From: Legionella fallonii LLAP-10 | GTDB lineage: Bacteria > Pseudomonadota > Gammaproteobacteria > Legionellales > Legionellaceae | Assembly (NCBI RefSeq): GCF_000953135.1 | Contig: NZ_LN614827.1 | Span: 3,422,501 to 3,486,500 of the forward strand | DNA: 64,000 nt | Reading direction: 5' to 3' | Position numbers and translations under genes: made by a program | Notes under the pieces: model-generated | Told to the model about the DNA's origin: nothing | What the model saw: the letters and a program-made list of their open reading frames with translations, nothing else | Database searches by the model: none | Shown here: positions 18,349 through 28,604 of the stretch, in pieces | Layout: every line of letters starts with the position of its first letter | Position numbering within the stretch: position 1 is the first letter of the stretch

Positions 18349-19633
18349 GAGTTTCTTTTAAAAAGAAAGTTAATATAGCTGCAATCAATATGCCCAATGG
18401 AATTATTGACAAAGCAAATTGATAATCATCAACTGTATATAACCTCTGTAAGTTATCTATTGTTGCCCCAGTCACGGCGGCATCCCCTATATGTGTTGAT
18501 AAGCTAAAATCTAATAATCGTCCGACTAAGGGCTGAAGGAACATAGCACCTAGCATAACGATCATATTGGTGACAGCCATAGCTGTACCTGCAGCTTCGC
18601 CAGGACTTAACTCCCTACCCACTGCGAACACTATGGCCTGTGCACTATAAAGCAAACCGAGTAAAAACATCAAAATTTGTACATTAAATTCGCTTAATCC
18701 AGGGAAATAGAGAATCATCATCATGATGATTGCCGCTCCTGCCGCACCAAAAAGCATAGGGAATTTACGACGAGCTAATTTATCTGAAATGTAGCCCATT
18801 ACAGGAGCACCTATAATAAAGCCCAAAAAGAGTAATGAATTAGCTAAACCGGCTGCATGAGAGGATAGGCCATGAGCATGCTTTAAATAAGGAATCCCCC
18901 AAAGCTCTGCAAATACAGTTGTAGGCAGATAAACCAAACAACCATACATTCCATTAACCCATATTTGTTTATTTCTGATGATAATACCTAAATCTATCAT
19001 CCCTTTTTTAATACTGGGAACAGTGCCACTTTGACGATGCTGGCCTTTTTTATCATGAATTCCCATCCAGAGAACAACAGTTAACACGATACCAAAAAAT
19101 GCGGTTATGTTAAGGGTCTTAATCCAACCCAATTGATCAACAAATAGTTCTAAGAAGTTATCCCCCAACATGGCGCCAATTGGACCTAAAGCGGAGGTCA
19201 TACCAGAAACCATGGCCAATCTATTTTCAGGAAGCCATATAGTAGCAAGCTTCAATACGCCAACAAAAGCAAAGGCGGAACCAAAACCAACTAAAAAACG
19301 GCCTGTCGCGGCTATCCAAAATACATTGGAGCCAGTAAACAGAAATGTCCCCAAGACACAAATAAAACAAGCGATGGTTAGTAATCTCTTAGGACCGAAC
19401 CGATCAAGAAGAACCCCTACGGGTAATTGCATAGGCACATAAGCAAAGTAATAAATAGATGACAGCAAACCATAACCCGTCGCATTTAAATTAAAATGCT
19501 CGCGTAATGAATGTTCCATTACACTGGGCGCTATACGTAATAAATATTCATAACTATAAAATATGGCTCCTAATCCACAAATGAGCCATCCAATCGCTGT
19601 GTAATCTCTACGGTTTTCAAAATGCAAGATCAT
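18329..19633 (-). CDS. MFS transporter, Pht-like family
   Basis: A 12-helix major-facilitator protein of about 434 aa, paralogous to the next gene (shared FYSYEYLLRIAPS, FAYVPMQLPVGVLLDRFGPKRLL and MAVTNMIVMLGAMFLQPLVG segments). The start is uncertain. The open frame extends to 19663, but AAGGAG lies directly before the ATG at 19633, and with proper spacing before a TTG six bases later. Probable role: proton-coupled uptake or export of a small nutrient. It is separated from the malic enzyme stop by a short gap, so both could share a transcript. Confidence 0.82.
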   Translation of the reverse strand: MILHFENRRDYTAIGWLICGLGAIFYSYEYLLRIAPSVMEHSLREHFNLNATGYGLLSSIYYFAYVPMQLPVGVLLDRFGPKRLLTIACFICVLGTFLFTGSNVFWIAATGRFLVGFGSAFAFVGVLKLATIWLPENRLAMVSGMTSALGPIGAMLGDNFLELFVDQLGWIKTLNITAFFGIVLTVVLWMGIHDKKGQHRQSGTVPSIKKGMIDLGIIIRNKQIWVNGMYGCLVYLPTTVFAELWGIPYLKHAHGLSSHAAGLANSLLFLGFIIGAPVMGYISDKLARRKFPMLFGAAGAAIIMMMILYFPGLSEFNVQILMFLLGLLYSAQAIVFAVGRELSPGEAAGTAMAVTNMIVMLGAMFLQPLVGRLLDFSLSTHIGDAAVTGATIDNLQRLYTVDDYQFALSIIPLGILIAAILTFFLKETHAHAPK

Positions 19634-19704
19634 CTCCTTAACAATAAGGTCAAGCACGGCCAAACACTCTTCGGCGAAGAAGAGATGTTTTTTGCCCTCT
19701 TTTT

Positions 19705-20952
19705 TTATTTTAAATTCTTAACTTGACTCACACCACTCGCGATAGCAGCTTGAGCCACGGCAGTTGGAACTCTTTCTCTTAAACGAGGATCTATTGGCTT
19801 TGGAATAATATAGTCAGGACCAAACTCCCAATTAGCAACTCCTGGGTAATTATCCTTCACTACCTGAGGAACAGGCTCATGCACCAGTTGACGAATTGCT
19901 TCAACAGCTGCAATTTGCATCGCTTGATTAATACATGTTGCTCGAACATCTAACGCACCACGAAATATATAAGGGAAACATAATACATTATTTACTTGAT
20001 TTGGGTAGTCACTACGTCCTGTTGCGATGACTAGATCATCACGTATTTGGTGAGCAAGTTCGGGTCTAATTTCAGGATCAGGATTAGACAAAGCAAAAAT
20101 AATAGGCTTTGAAGCCATTAAGTTTAATAAATGCCCATCTAATAAATCAGGTTTAGCAACACCGATAAATACATCAGCACCAACTAATGCGTCAGCCAAA
20201 GTCCGACAATCAGTTGTCCGAGCAAAAGCAAATTTATACGGATTTAAATCTGCCCGGCCAGAATGAATGACGCCTTTAGTATCAAGAAGCAACATATTTT
20301 TTTTATCAGCCCCCAGAGCGACCAATAATCGCATGGAAGCAATACCTGCAGCACCGGCGCCTATGCACACGATTTTTGCTTCAGATAATTTTTTCTGTTG
20401 TAATTCAAGAGCATTCAACAAACCTGCTGCAACAACTATTGCAGTGCCATGTTGATCGTCATGAAATACAGGAATATTTAACTGTTCAATCAATGCTTGT
20501 TCAATTTCAAAACATTCAGGGGCCTTAAGATCTTCTAGATTAATACCACCAAACGTAGGCGAAATCCGCTTTGTCGTAGCAATAAATGCTTGCGGGTCAT
20601 CAGCATCAACTTCAATATCAAAAACATCTAAATTAGCAAAACGTTTGAACAAAACTGCTTTACCTTCCATTACTGGTTTACCAGCTAATGGACCAACATT
20701 CCCTAAACCAAGAACTGCTGTACCATTAGTTATCACAGCAACTAAATTACCTTTATTCGTATATCGGTACGCATCTTCAGGTTTTTCAGCTATAGCCAGA
20801 ACAGGCGCAGCCACGCCTGGTGTATAAGCTAAAGATAAATCTTCTTGAGAATCCATTGGTTTTGTAACAGTAAGACAAAGTTTTCCTGGAACAGGAAACT
20901 CATGATAGTCCAACGCACGCTGCTTTAATACATCATTATCCAAAGTGCTCAC
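19705..20952 (-). CDS. Malic enzyme (malate to pyruvate + CO2)
   Basis: A 415-aa short-form bacterial malic enzyme. Landmarks: the N-terminal DSQEDLSLAYTPGVAAP, the NGTAVLGLGNVGPLAGKPVM segment, the metal/malate site region DLKAPECFEIE and VFHDDQHGTAIVVAAGLLNA, and the Rossmann motif IVCIGAGAAGIASM. It lacks the C-terminal phosphotransacetylase-like domain of MaeB, so it is the single-domain type. It makes pyruvate and NAD(P)H from malate, useful when amino acids feed the TCA cycle. Upstream lies the rpmE terminator, so it probably has its own promoter between 20953 and 21016. Confidence 0.92.
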   Translation of the reverse strand: MSTLDNDVLKQRALDYHEFPVPGKLCLTVTKPMDSQEDLSLAYTPGVAAPVLAIAEKPEDAYRYTNKGNLVAVITNGTAVLGLGNVGPLAGKPVMEGKAVLFKRFANLDVFDIEVDADDPQAFIATTKRISPTFGGINLEDLKAPECFEIEQALIEQLNIPVFHDDQHGTAIVVAAGLLNALELQQKKLSEAKIVCIGAGAAGIASMRLLVALGADKKNMLLLDTKGVIHSGRADLNPYKFAFARTTDCRTLADALVGADVFIGVAKPDLLDGHLLNLMASKPIIFALSNPDPEIRPELAHQIRDDLVIATGRSDYPNQVNNVLCFPYIFRGALDVRATCINQAMQIAAVEAIRQLVHEPVPQVVKDNYPGVANWEFGPDYIIPKPIDPRLRERVPTAVAQAAIASGVSQVKNLK

Positions 20953-21016
20953 TCTCTCTCTTTAGACCACCAAATAAAATAAACCTAAGCCACACTATGA
21001 TTTTTAGCTTACCCAG

Positions 21017-21047
21017 AAAAAAGGCACAAAAATTATGTGCCTTTTTT
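21017..21047 (-). terminator. Rho-independent terminator of rpmE
   Basis: AAAAAAGGCACA (21017-21028) and TGTGCCTTTTTT (21036-21047) form a perfect 12-bp stem with a 7-base loop and a U-tract on either strand. It lies 31 bp after the rpmE stop on the minus strand and ends that transcript before the malic enzyme gene. Confidence 0.88.
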
Positions 21048-21078
21048 AATACAATATGAATCTTATACCCAGCTTTTA

Positions 21079-21306
21079 TTATTCTTTTGCAGAAGCTTGA
21101 GCAGAACGCATGTTATAACGATCGCGGAATTTCTGAACACGTCCACCAGTATCTACTAGTTTTTGTTTACCAGTATAAAATGGATGACATGATGAACATA
21201 CTTCAATATTTAAATCTTTACATAAAGTTGAACGAGTTTCAAAGACATTACCACAGCTACATGTAACTTTAACTGTTTTATAATCAGGATGAATAGCTTC
21301 TTTCAT
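21079..21306 (-). CDS. rpmE: 50S ribosomal protein L31
   Basis: A 75-aa L31, the zinc-binding (RpmE, C+) form: cysteines at TCSCGN and [11 protein letters not shown] would hold Zn. It starts [10 protein letters not shown] and contains [15 protein letters not shown], both typical. The protein sits at the central protuberance of the 50S subunit. A single-gene unit with a strong terminator; the upstream 190 bp to the exonuclease gene stop contains its promoter. Confidence 0.97.
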   Translation of the reverse strand: MKEAIHPDYKTVKVTCSCGNVFETRSTLCKDLNIEVCSSCHPFYTGKQKLVDTGGRVQKFRDRYNMRSAQASAKE

Positions 21307-21495
21307 AATACCACTCTCTTTTCAATGAGTATCGCCACCTGAACCAATTGCCAAGCACCATACTCTATACAAATGACACAAAACAATAACAGAAAAATTT
21401 CTGCAAATCAATTTTTTCTGCCAGAGTAAATGAATTCACTGTTTAATTTTAGCTCATCGCCAAGAAAATTCAATTGTACCATAGTACATCACGCT

Positions 21496-22266
21496 TTAGA
21501 GTGCAAGTTCAACCCATACTGGAGCATGATCTGACGGCCTTTCCACTTTACGAGGCTCTTTATCTATCTTCGATTGCAAGCATAATAAATTCAGAGCGTC
21601 ATTTAATAAAACATGATCGATACGCAAACCGCGATTTCTCCTGAAACCTGCAGCCCTATAATCCCACCAACTAAATAAACTTTCTTCCTGTTCAAAGTTT
21701 CTAAAACTGTCGTGTAATCCTAAACTTAAAAGAGTGGTAAATGCCAGTCGTTCAGGCTCGCTAACGAGTACTGAACCAACCCATTCTGCAGGATCATGTA
21801 CATCTCTATCCTCCGGAGCTATATTAAAATCACCAACTACGGCCAATTTGGGATATACGGTTAGTTGTTGCTGCACAAAAGCAGTTACCTTTTCTAACCA
21901 ATTTAACTTATATTGATATTTGTCTGAGGTAAGCTCTGCACCGTTAGGAACATATAAATTAATTAATCTTATATCGGCAATAGTTGCTGCCAAAATGCGT
22001 CGCTGGGGATCGTCTAATCCAGGAATATCAGTGATGACATCGGTTATTGGATAACGGCTTATAACCGCCACCCCATTATAAGTTTTTTGTCCAGAAAAAA
22101 CCACATGATAGCCTCTATCTGTAAAAGCAGTGACTGGAAAATTTTCATCGGTTAATTTAGTTTCTTGCATTGCTAGAACGTCTATTTGAGAAGTTTCCAA
22201 CCATTGCAATACCTGTTCCAGTCTTACCTTTAATGAATTAACATTCCAACTGGCTAATTTAAACAC
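21496..22266 (-). CDS. Exodeoxyribonuclease III family nuclease, copy 2
   Basis: A 256-aa AP endonuclease/3'-exonuclease of the ExoIII family. Conserved active-site motifs: SWNVNSLKVRL, AMQETKLTD (Mg-binding Glu), GDFNIAPEDRDV, RIDHVLL and the terminal SDHAPVWVEL (His/Asp pair). It resembles E. coli XthA more in these motifs than the next gene does. The start overlaps the 3' end of the neighbouring paralogue by 8 bp, so the two are translated from one message. It repairs abasic sites and blocked 3' ends. Confidence 0.92.
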   Translation of the reverse strand: MFKLASWNVNSLKVRLEQVLQWLETSQIDVLAMQETKLTDENFPVTAFTDRGYHVVFSGQKTYNGVAVISRYPITDVITDIPGLDDPQRRILAATIADIRLINLYVPNGAELTSDKYQYKLNWLEKVTAFVQQQLTVYPKLAVVGDFNIAPEDRDVHDPAEWVGSVLVSEPERLAFTTLLSLGLHDSFRNFEQEESLFSWWDYRAAGFRRNRGLRIDHVLLNDALNLLCLQSKIDKEPRKVERPSDHAPVWVELAL

Positions 22267-23041
22267 ACCAATCCCCCTTATATTCGATCAACAGTGGGGC
22301 GTGATCTGATAAACGTGCTTCGCGAAAAATTCGACTGTCAACAACATATTCAGTTAGACCCGGGGTAACGACCTGATAGTCAATTCTCCATCCAACATTT
22401 TTTTCCCAAGCACGACTTCTGTAGGACCACCAAGTATATTGCTCTTCCTCTTGATTATGCACTCTGAATGCATCAACAAATCCCATAGGACCAAATAACT
22501 CATCCATCCAGGCTCGCTCCTCTGGTAAGAATCCTGAGTTTTTCTGATTTCCCCGCCAATTTTTTAAATCCACTTTTTTATGTGCAATATTATAATCACC
22601 GCAAATAATCAGTTCACGGCCTTCATTTTTTAAATTCATGAGATGCTTAGCAAATTGTTCCAGGAAATTGTATTTCACCCCTTGTCTCTCATCGCCACTA
22701 GTACCTGACGGCAAATAAAGAGAGATAACACTTAATTTGGGATAATCAAACTGCAGATAGCGCCCTTCTTTATCACAAGAATCAAACCCCATACCTTTCA
22801 CTACACGCTCTGGTTTATGACGTGCATAAATAGCTACCCCGCTATAGCCTTTTTTCTCAGCATCAAAGTATTCACAATAGTAGTCACGAGGATAATAAAC
22901 CTCTTCTGGCACCAATTGTTCTGTTTGAGCTTTAGTTTCCTGAATACAAACAAAATCAGCATCTTGCTCTGCTAGCCACTCAAAAAAACCATTACGGGCG
23001 GAGGCACGTATACCATTGGCATTAAAACTAATAATTTTCAT
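22259..23041 (-). CDS. Exodeoxyribonuclease III family nuclease, copy 1
   Basis: A 260-aa ExoIII-family protein. Motifs: SFNANGIRASARNGFFEWL, CIQETKAQ, LYLPSGTSGDERQ, CGDYNIAHKKVDLKNW, WRIDYQVVTPG and the final SDHAPLLIEY. The NANG and RIDYQ variants place it in a different ExoIII branch from the overlapping downstream paralogue. Mg-dependent AP endonuclease is the expected role in base-excision repair. The pair is expressed from one message; upstream wrbA is 69 bp away on the same strand. Confidence 0.92.
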   Translation of the reverse strand: MKIISFNANGIRASARNGFFEWLAEQDADFVCIQETKAQTEQLVPEEVYYPRDYYCEYFDAEKKGYSGVAIYARHKPERVVKGMGFDSCDKEGRYLQFDYPKLSVISLYLPSGTSGDERQGVKYNFLEQFAKHLMNLKNEGRELIICGDYNIAHKKVDLKNWRGNQKNSGFLPEERAWMDELFGPMGFVDAFRVHNQEEEQYTWWSYRSRAWEKNVGWRIDYQVVTPGLTEYVVDSRIFREARLSDHAPLLIEYKGDWCV

Positions 23042-23109
23042 TATCCTCTTAACCTCTTGTGTTATTGATAGCTATTCCCACCATTTTAAAATTTGGTGAA
23101 GGATTATTG

Positions 23110-23715
<606 letters not shown>

Positions 23716-23908
23716 TCAGCTCCAATTTTTATAAATAATGAGAAGCAGAGGATATAGTAACAAGAAAGGATTTTAAATAACTCAATGGCATTCATGATAA
23801 AATTGTACAATAATCTAATAGAGCAGGAAAAAGTACAATTTTTTAATTACACCCAGCAAACCTTTTCATGACTAGTATGCGAGAGGTTTAATATTAAGGT
23901 AATACGTT

Positions 23909-25135
23909 ATGAATTGGAAAGATCGCTTAATAAATCAATTTTATGCAAGTGATCGCTTTGCTCGCTTCGTCATCCAACATTTTATTCAAGATGAATGCGC
24001 CTATATTGCTTCTGCTTTAGCCTTTGCAAGCTTGCTTGCAGTAGTCCCATTAATGTCAGTGGGTTTTACTGTCTTTTCTTCATTCCCTGTATTTCATGGT
24101 CTCGCCGATCCAGTGCAAAATTTTATTTTTGATAATTTTGTGCCCTCAACAGGTAAAATAGTCCAGGCCTATTTACAGCAATTTGCTTCTCAGGTCACCA
24201 AACTTTCGATTTTCGGCATAATATTTTTAATTTGTACTGCTCTATTAGTCATGTTTACTATAGAAAGAGCCATGAATAAAATATGGCGAGTGGCCTTCTC
24301 CAGACATGGTTCAGCTGCGTTTTTGTTATATTGGGCCATCTTATCTTTCGCACCTATCTTATTAGGATTGAGTCTAGTAGCTAGTTCTTATTTGTTTTCT
24401 ATACCGTTGCTTGTCGATCATCCAGCCCCCTCTTTTTTATTGCATTGTTCCCCCTTTATTCTTTCTTTAATAGGATTCACTTTTTTATACGTAATAGTTC
24501 CCAATTGCCCGGTCAAAATTTGTCATGCATTCGGAGGAGGATTAATCGCTGCAATATTGTTTGAAACAGCAAAAGAAGGATTTGCTTATTTTTTAAGTCG
24601 CTTTAATGCTTATGAATTACTCTATGGTGCTTTTGCAGCAGTCCCCTTATTTTTTATCTGGGTTTATTGGGTATGGATTATCACTCTTCTGGGAGCAGAA
24701 ATCAGCTATGCTTTTTCCGTTCACCACCAAAGAAGAAGTGGTACATCCCTAGATGGTTTTTCTCATACATTACTCTGGTTACACGAATTATGGATAGCTC
24801 AAAAAAATGGTAAAGGACTAACCCACAATCAATTAGTAGATGCTAGTAGTCAACCTTTTGCTGTCGATGTAGATGAAATGCTTAATGTACTGATTAATCA
24901 CGAATTAGTTCATGCAACTGCAGATGGGCATTATATGTTAAGTCGTGATCTCAGCCAAGTTACCCTTTATGCTTTAACGCAATCATTGCCTTATCGTCTG
25001 CCAACTCATTTAGAGCTGCAATATTCCAAATCATCCATCGCGGAACAATGGAGAACCATGTTTAAAAATCACGATGAAGAATTAAAGAAATCATTAAATA
25101 TAACTTTGGAAGATTTATTTAAGAAAAGTGCTTGA
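23909..25135 (+). CDS. YihY/virulence factor BrkB family membrane protein
   Basis: A 408-aa protein with six hydrophobic helices in the first 290 residues and a soluble winged-helix-like C-terminal domain (DEMLNVLINHELVHATADGHYML). Family landmarks: SALAFASLLAVVPLMSVGF, NKIWRV, and LYGAFAAVPLFFIWVYWVW followed by GAEISYAF. The family was once misnamed RNase BN; its function remains uncertain, with proposals for lipid transport (AsmA-linked) and serum resistance. AAGGTAAT precedes the ATG. It converges on hslU. Confidence 0.88.
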   Translation: MNWKDRLINQFYASDRFARFVIQHFIQDECAYIASALAFASLLAVVPLMSVGFTVFSSFPVFHGLADPVQNFIFDNFVPSTGKIVQAYLQQFASQVTKLSIFGIIFLICTALLVMFTIERAMNKIWRVAFSRHGSAAFLLYWAILSFAPILLGLSLVASSYLFSIPLLVDHPAPSFLLHCSPFILSLIGFTFLYVIVPNCPVKICHAFGGGLIAAILFETAKEGFAYFLSRFNAYELLYGAFAAVPLFFIWVYWVWIITLLGAEISYAFSVHHQRRSGTSLDGFSHTLLWLHELWIAQKNGKGLTHNQLVDASSQPFAVDVDEMLNVLINHELVHATADGHYMLSRDLSQVTLYALTQSLPYRLPTHLELQYSKSSIAEQWRTMFKNHDEELKKSLNITLEDLFKKSA

Positions 25136-25144
25136 TGGTTAGAA

Positions 25145-25171
25145 GTAGGCTGGAGCAAGGAACCAACCTAC
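25145..25171. terminator. Hairpin between convergent genes
   Basis: GTAGGCTGG (25145-25153) pairs with CCAACCTAC (25163-25171) with one G-T type mismatch. It sits in the 55-bp gap between the convergent yihY-like and hslU genes and may stop both. It belongs to the GTAGGTTGG hairpin family that recurs in the window. Confidence 0.5.
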
Positions 25172-25190
25172 CTCTAATAAACAATAACGT

Positions 25191-26534
25191 TTAAAGAATA
25201 TAACGAGCCAAATCCTCATCGGCAATTAGCTGATTGAGATTCTTGTCAACGTACTGTCTATCTATATGAACCGTTTCACCAGATTTATCAGTTGCCTCAA
25301 AAGACACGACCTCTAGCAAACGTTCCATCACTGTATATAAACGTCGAGCTCCTATATTTTCCATGCGCTCATTTACTTGCCATGCAACTTCAGCAATACG
25401 TCTAATACCAGTATCATCAAAGGTTAGTTTCAAGCCTTCTGTTTCCATTAATGCAGTATATTGTAAGGTCAATGATGCCGTAGGCTCTGTAAGAATACGT
25501 ACAAAATCCTCTACCGATAATGCAGACAATTCCACACGTATTGGTAAGCGGCCTTGCAATTCGGCAATCAGATCAGAAGGCTTGGCCACATGAAAGGCGC
25601 CTGAAGCGATGAAGAGAATGTGATCTGATCTCACCATTCCATATTTAGTAGTGACTGTTGTTCCTTCTACTAAAGGCAATAAATCTCTTTGTACTCCTTC
25701 ACGTGATACATCACCACCGCCACTATTTTCAGAGCGCTTCGCTACTTTGTCCAATTCATCAATAAAGACGATACCATTTTGCTCAACACTTTCTATTGCC
25801 CTAGCTTTAATATCTTCTTCATTAATTAATTTTGCCGCTTCTTCTTCACGTAATATTTTCATTGCCTTAGCAATAGTCATTTTACGCGTTTTCGTTCTAT
25901 GTGTGCCCACTTGTTGAAACATAGATTGTAATTGACTGGTCATTTCTTCCATTCCTGGAGGTGCCATAATTTCTATGCCTACAGGAGCTGCAGCCAAATC
26001 AATTTCTATTTCGTTATCATTCAATGTACCTTCGCGTAATTGCTTACGAAATACCTGTCTTGCAGTACTGTCTTTTTCTGCAGGAACTAATGATCCTCGA
26101 GCTGGAGGAAGTAATACATCAAGAATACGTTCTTCAGCAGCATCTTCAGCCAAATGAGCTACTTTTTTCATCGCAGCTTCACGTTCTTGCTTTATAGCAA
26201 TATCCGCTAAATCACGAATAATAGAATCAACATCTCGCCCTACATAACCTACTTCAGTAAATTTGGTTGCCTCTACCTTAATAAAAGGTGCATGAGCTAA
26301 TTTAGCTAAGCGTCGTGCAATCTCCGTTTTACCAACACCAGTTGGGCCTATCATCAATATGTTTTTAGGCATTATTTCATTACGTAAAACAGGATCTTGA
26401 ATTTTCATTCGACGCCAACGATTTCGTAATGCAATAGCTACTGCTCTTTTAGCATCATCTTGACCAATAATGTGTCTATCTAACTCTTGAACTATTTCTC
26501 GAGGTGTCATCACCATACTGTTATATGCTGTCAT
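25191..26534 (-). CDS. hslU: ATP-dependent protease ATPase subunit HslU
   Basis: A 447-aa AAA+ unfoldase that feeds substrates to HslV. It has Walker A ([15 protein letters not shown]), Walker B ([13 protein letters not shown]), the pore motif GYVGRD, the intermediate domain (about residues 110-240) and the C-terminal EDLARYIL that inserts into HslV to activate it. It overlaps hslV by 14 bp, with hslV upstream, as in other bacteria. The first codons ([18 protein letters not shown]) leave room for the ATG eight codons later as the true start. Confidence 0.97.
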   Translation of the reverse strand: MTAYNSMVMTPREIVQELDRHIIGQDDAKRAVAIALRNRWRRMKIQDPVLRNEIMPKNILMIGPTGVGKTEIARRLAKLAHAPFIKVEATKFTEVGYVGRDVDSIIRDLADIAIKQEREAAMKKVAHLAEDAAEERILDVLLPPARGSLVPAEKDSTARQVFRKQLREGTLNDNEIEIDLAAAPVGIEIMAPPGMEEMTSQLQSMFQQVGTHRTKTRKMTIAKAMKILREEEAAKLINEEDIKARAIESVEQNGIVFIDELDKVAKRSENSGGGDVSREGVQRDLLPLVEGTTVTTKYGMVRSDHILFIASGAFHVAKPSDLIAELQGRLPIRVELSALSVEDFVRILTEPTASLTLQYTALMETEGLKLTFDDTGIRRIAEVAWQVNERMENIGARRLYTVMERLLEVVSFEATDKSGETVHIDRQYVDKNLNQLIADEDLARYIL

Positions 26535-27069
26535 TATTCAATTCTTCTATGGTTAAATTGTTATTCGTATAAATGCAGATATCACCGGCAATAGTTAATG
26601 CCTTTTGCACTATATCTTTTGCTGATAATTTTGTATTTTCCATAAGAGCTCTTGCAGCAGCCTGAGCGAATGGTCCCCCTGAACCAATAGCAATCAAGCT
26701 TTCTTCTGGCTCAATAACATCTCCATTACCAGTAATAATTAAGGAAGACTTACTGTCTGCTACCGCTAGAACTGCTTCGAGACGACGCAATATCCTGTCA
26801 GTACGCCAATCTTTAGCCAGCTCAACCGCTGCTCTCACTAAATGTCCCTGATGCATTTCTAATTTGCTTTCAAAACGCTCAAAAAGAGTAAAAGCATCTG
26901 CCGTCCCACCAGCAAATCCGGCAATCACTTTATCTTTATAAAGTCGTCTTACCTTACGAGCATTACCCTTCATTACCGTATTGCCGAGAGTTACCTGACC
27001 ATCACCGCCTATCACGACTTGATTACCGCGTCTGACGGATAATATTGTTGTTCCACGAAATTGTTTCAA
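26521..27069 (-). CDS. hslV: ATP-dependent protease catalytic subunit HslV
   Basis: A 182-aa threonine peptidase of proteasome beta type. After the short propeptide (MKQFRG) the catalytic Thr starts [21 protein letters not shown]; further family motifs are [21 protein letters not shown] and [16 protein letters not shown]. It forms the double-ring peptidase chamber with HslU. The signal [12 protein letters not shown] near the end is standard. A sigma-32-like promoter lies upstream. Confidence 0.97.
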   Translation of the reverse strand: MKQFRGTTILSVRRGNQVVIGGDGQVTLGNTVMKGNARKVRRLYKDKVIAGFAGGTADAFTLFERFESKLEMHQGHLVRAAVELAKDWRTDRILRRLEAVLAVADSKSSLIITGNGDVIEPEESLIAIGSGGPFAQAAARALMENTKLSAKDIVQKALTIAGDICIYTNNNLTIEELNNDSI

Positions 27070-27099
27070 AGTTCAATCCTCAAATCATGCTAAAAAACT

Positions 27100-27128
27100 A
27101 TAAGTGGGGGTTATAAAGAAAAATTCAA
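27100..27128 (-). promoter_or_regulatory. Candidate heat-shock (sigma-32) promoter of hslVU
   Basis: Read on the minus strand, TTGAAT is followed 12 bases later by CCCCCACTTAT, close to the sigma-32 pattern CTTGAAA - 11 to 16 - CCCCATNT. It lies about 30 bp before the hslV start, as expected for the heat-shock operon hslVU. Pattern match only. Confidence 0.55.
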
Positions 27129-27186
27129 TAGGAGAACTAAATAAATATTAAGCTTCTTTTGCAATGTCTTGCCAAAAAGTGAGCAC

Positions 27187-27323
27187 TAGACTTCTTTCCA
27201 AACTCGCAGCTACGAAGGAAGTGTGAGGAGACACGAACCGCAGTGTACACGAAGGTCACATGAGGATTCGAGTCCGTATCGACCAAACAATTTCCCGCTG
27301 CAGTAGCGTTAGAAAGAAGTCTA
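27187..27323. repeat. 137-bp inverted-repeat element, copy A
   Basis: Bounded by a perfect 12-bp inverted repeat, TAGACTTCTTTC (27187-27198) and GAAAGAAGTCTA (27312-27323). The interior shares stretches such as GAACCG, ACATGAGGATTCGAG and a CGCTGCAGTAG-like end with the element inside pilE at 43835-43980. It has no ORF of its own and sits between hslV and deoB. This is a dispersed non-autonomous repeat; from memory, similar elements are common in Legionella genomes. Confidence 0.75.
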
Positions 27324-27372
27324 ATGAATGAAACAACATAAAACTCCTCAAACCGCCCTTAATTCAAAAGGT

Positions 27373-28602
27373 CTATTGAGTCTGTAAGAAAGAAAGACCA
27401 TGAGATAATGGAGCCAGCCCTAAATGCTCTGCGATACTTTGTCCCACATCAGCAAAACTGTCACGGCGGCCTATAAAACACTCGTTAACCTTCTGTCCAT
27501 AAGCCAAAACGGGAATATGCTCGCGAGTATGATCTGAACCAGGAAAAGTTGGATCACAACCATGATCAGCAGCAATAAAAACCAAATCATCAGGTTGCAA
27601 TAAAGTATCTAACTCAGGAAGGCGAGCATCAAACTCTTCGAGCGCATGGGCATAACCGGCAACATCTCGTCTGTGTCCATAAGAAGAATCAAAGTCAACA
27701 AAATTAGTGAATACTATACTTCCTTGAGGAGCGGTCTTCATAGCAGCCAAGGTAGCATCAAATAAAGCCTTGTTACCATCTGCCTTGATTGTTTGTGTAA
27801 TGCCTTGGTGCGCATAAATATCTGCAATTTTTCCTATGGCAATAACTTCTTGACCTGCATCTTTAATATAATCAAGCAAGGTTTTTTCTGGAGGTAGCGT
27901 AGCATAATCTTTACGATTTCCTGTTCTTTTGAAAGAACCTGGATTGCCAATAAAGGGACGTGCTATTACTCGTCCAATGTTATATTCATCAACCAAATCA
28001 CGAGCAATCTCACACACTTCATATAAACGCTCTAAGCCGAATGACTCTTCATGAGCTGCAATTTGAAACACGCTGTCGGCGGAGGTATACACTATAGGCT
28101 TATCAGTACGAATATGTTCTGCGCCTAGCTCATCCAAAATGGTGGTACCTGAAGCATGCTTCTCTCCTAACACTCCGGAAAGTCCCGCCTTTTTAATCAA
28201 TTGATCAATTAGCTTTTGCGGAAAACAATTCGGTTTATCAGGAAAATAACCCCACTCAAAAGTAACTGGAACACCCGCGAGCTCCCAATGGCCACTTGGC
28301 GTATCTTTACCTAAACTTTGTTCTACAGCATAACCATAATACCCTATGGGTTTAGGAAAGGTAGACAGATCAACGAACCGTAGACCTGAACTAGCCATAG
28401 CGGCATGATAAAGACCTAATTTAGCTAAATGAGGAAGAATAAGCGGGCCTTGGCGTACTCCCTTAATGTCACCCTCTCCTCGGTTACAGGCTTCATGAAT
28501 ATGAACAAAAGTATTTGCACCTTCATCGCCATAACGAGAAGCATCAAGACTAGCGCCTATACCAAAAGAATCCATTAATAAAATACAAATGCGTCCTGAC
28601 AT
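27373..28602 (-). CDS. deoB: Phosphopentomutase
   Basis: A 409-aa metalloenzyme that interconverts (deoxy)ribose 1- and 5-phosphates. Alkaline-phosphatase-superfamily metal sites are seen in [24 protein letters not shown] (N-terminal Asp), [17 protein letters not shown] and [21 protein letters not shown]. The [11 protein letters not shown] segment is the DeoB cap region. It is the last gene of the tdk-phtC-phtD-deoB cluster, 2 bp after the upstream transporter, and would turn the sugar released from salvaged deoxynucleosides into a usable phosphate. Confidence 0.96.
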   Translation of the reverse strand: MSGRICILLMDSFGIGASLDASRYGDEGANTFVHIHEACNRGEGDIKGVRQGPLILPHLAKLGLYHAAMASSGLRFVDLSTFPKPIGYYGYAVEQSLGKDTPSGHWELAGVPVTFEWGYFPDKPNCFPQKLIDQLIKKAGLSGVLGEKHASGTTILDELGAEHIRTDKPIVYTSADSVFQIAAHEESFGLERLYEVCEIARDLVDEYNIGRVIARPFIGNPGSFKRTGNRKDYATLPPEKTLLDYIKDAGQEVIAIGKIADIYAHQGITQTIKADGNKALFDATLAAMKTAPQGSIVFTNFVDFDSSYGHRRDVAGYAHALEEFDARLPELDTLLQPDDLVFIAADHGCDPTFPGSDHTREHIPVLAYGQKVNECFIGRRDSFADVGQSIAEHLGLAPLSHGLSFLQTQ

Positions 28603-28604
28603 AA

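Noticed and set aside
27257-27275. tRNA-like B-box (GATTCGAGTCC) in the 27187 repeat
   Set aside because: No cloverleaf, acceptor stem or anticodon arm can be formed around it, and the copy in pilE does not keep the trailing CC.
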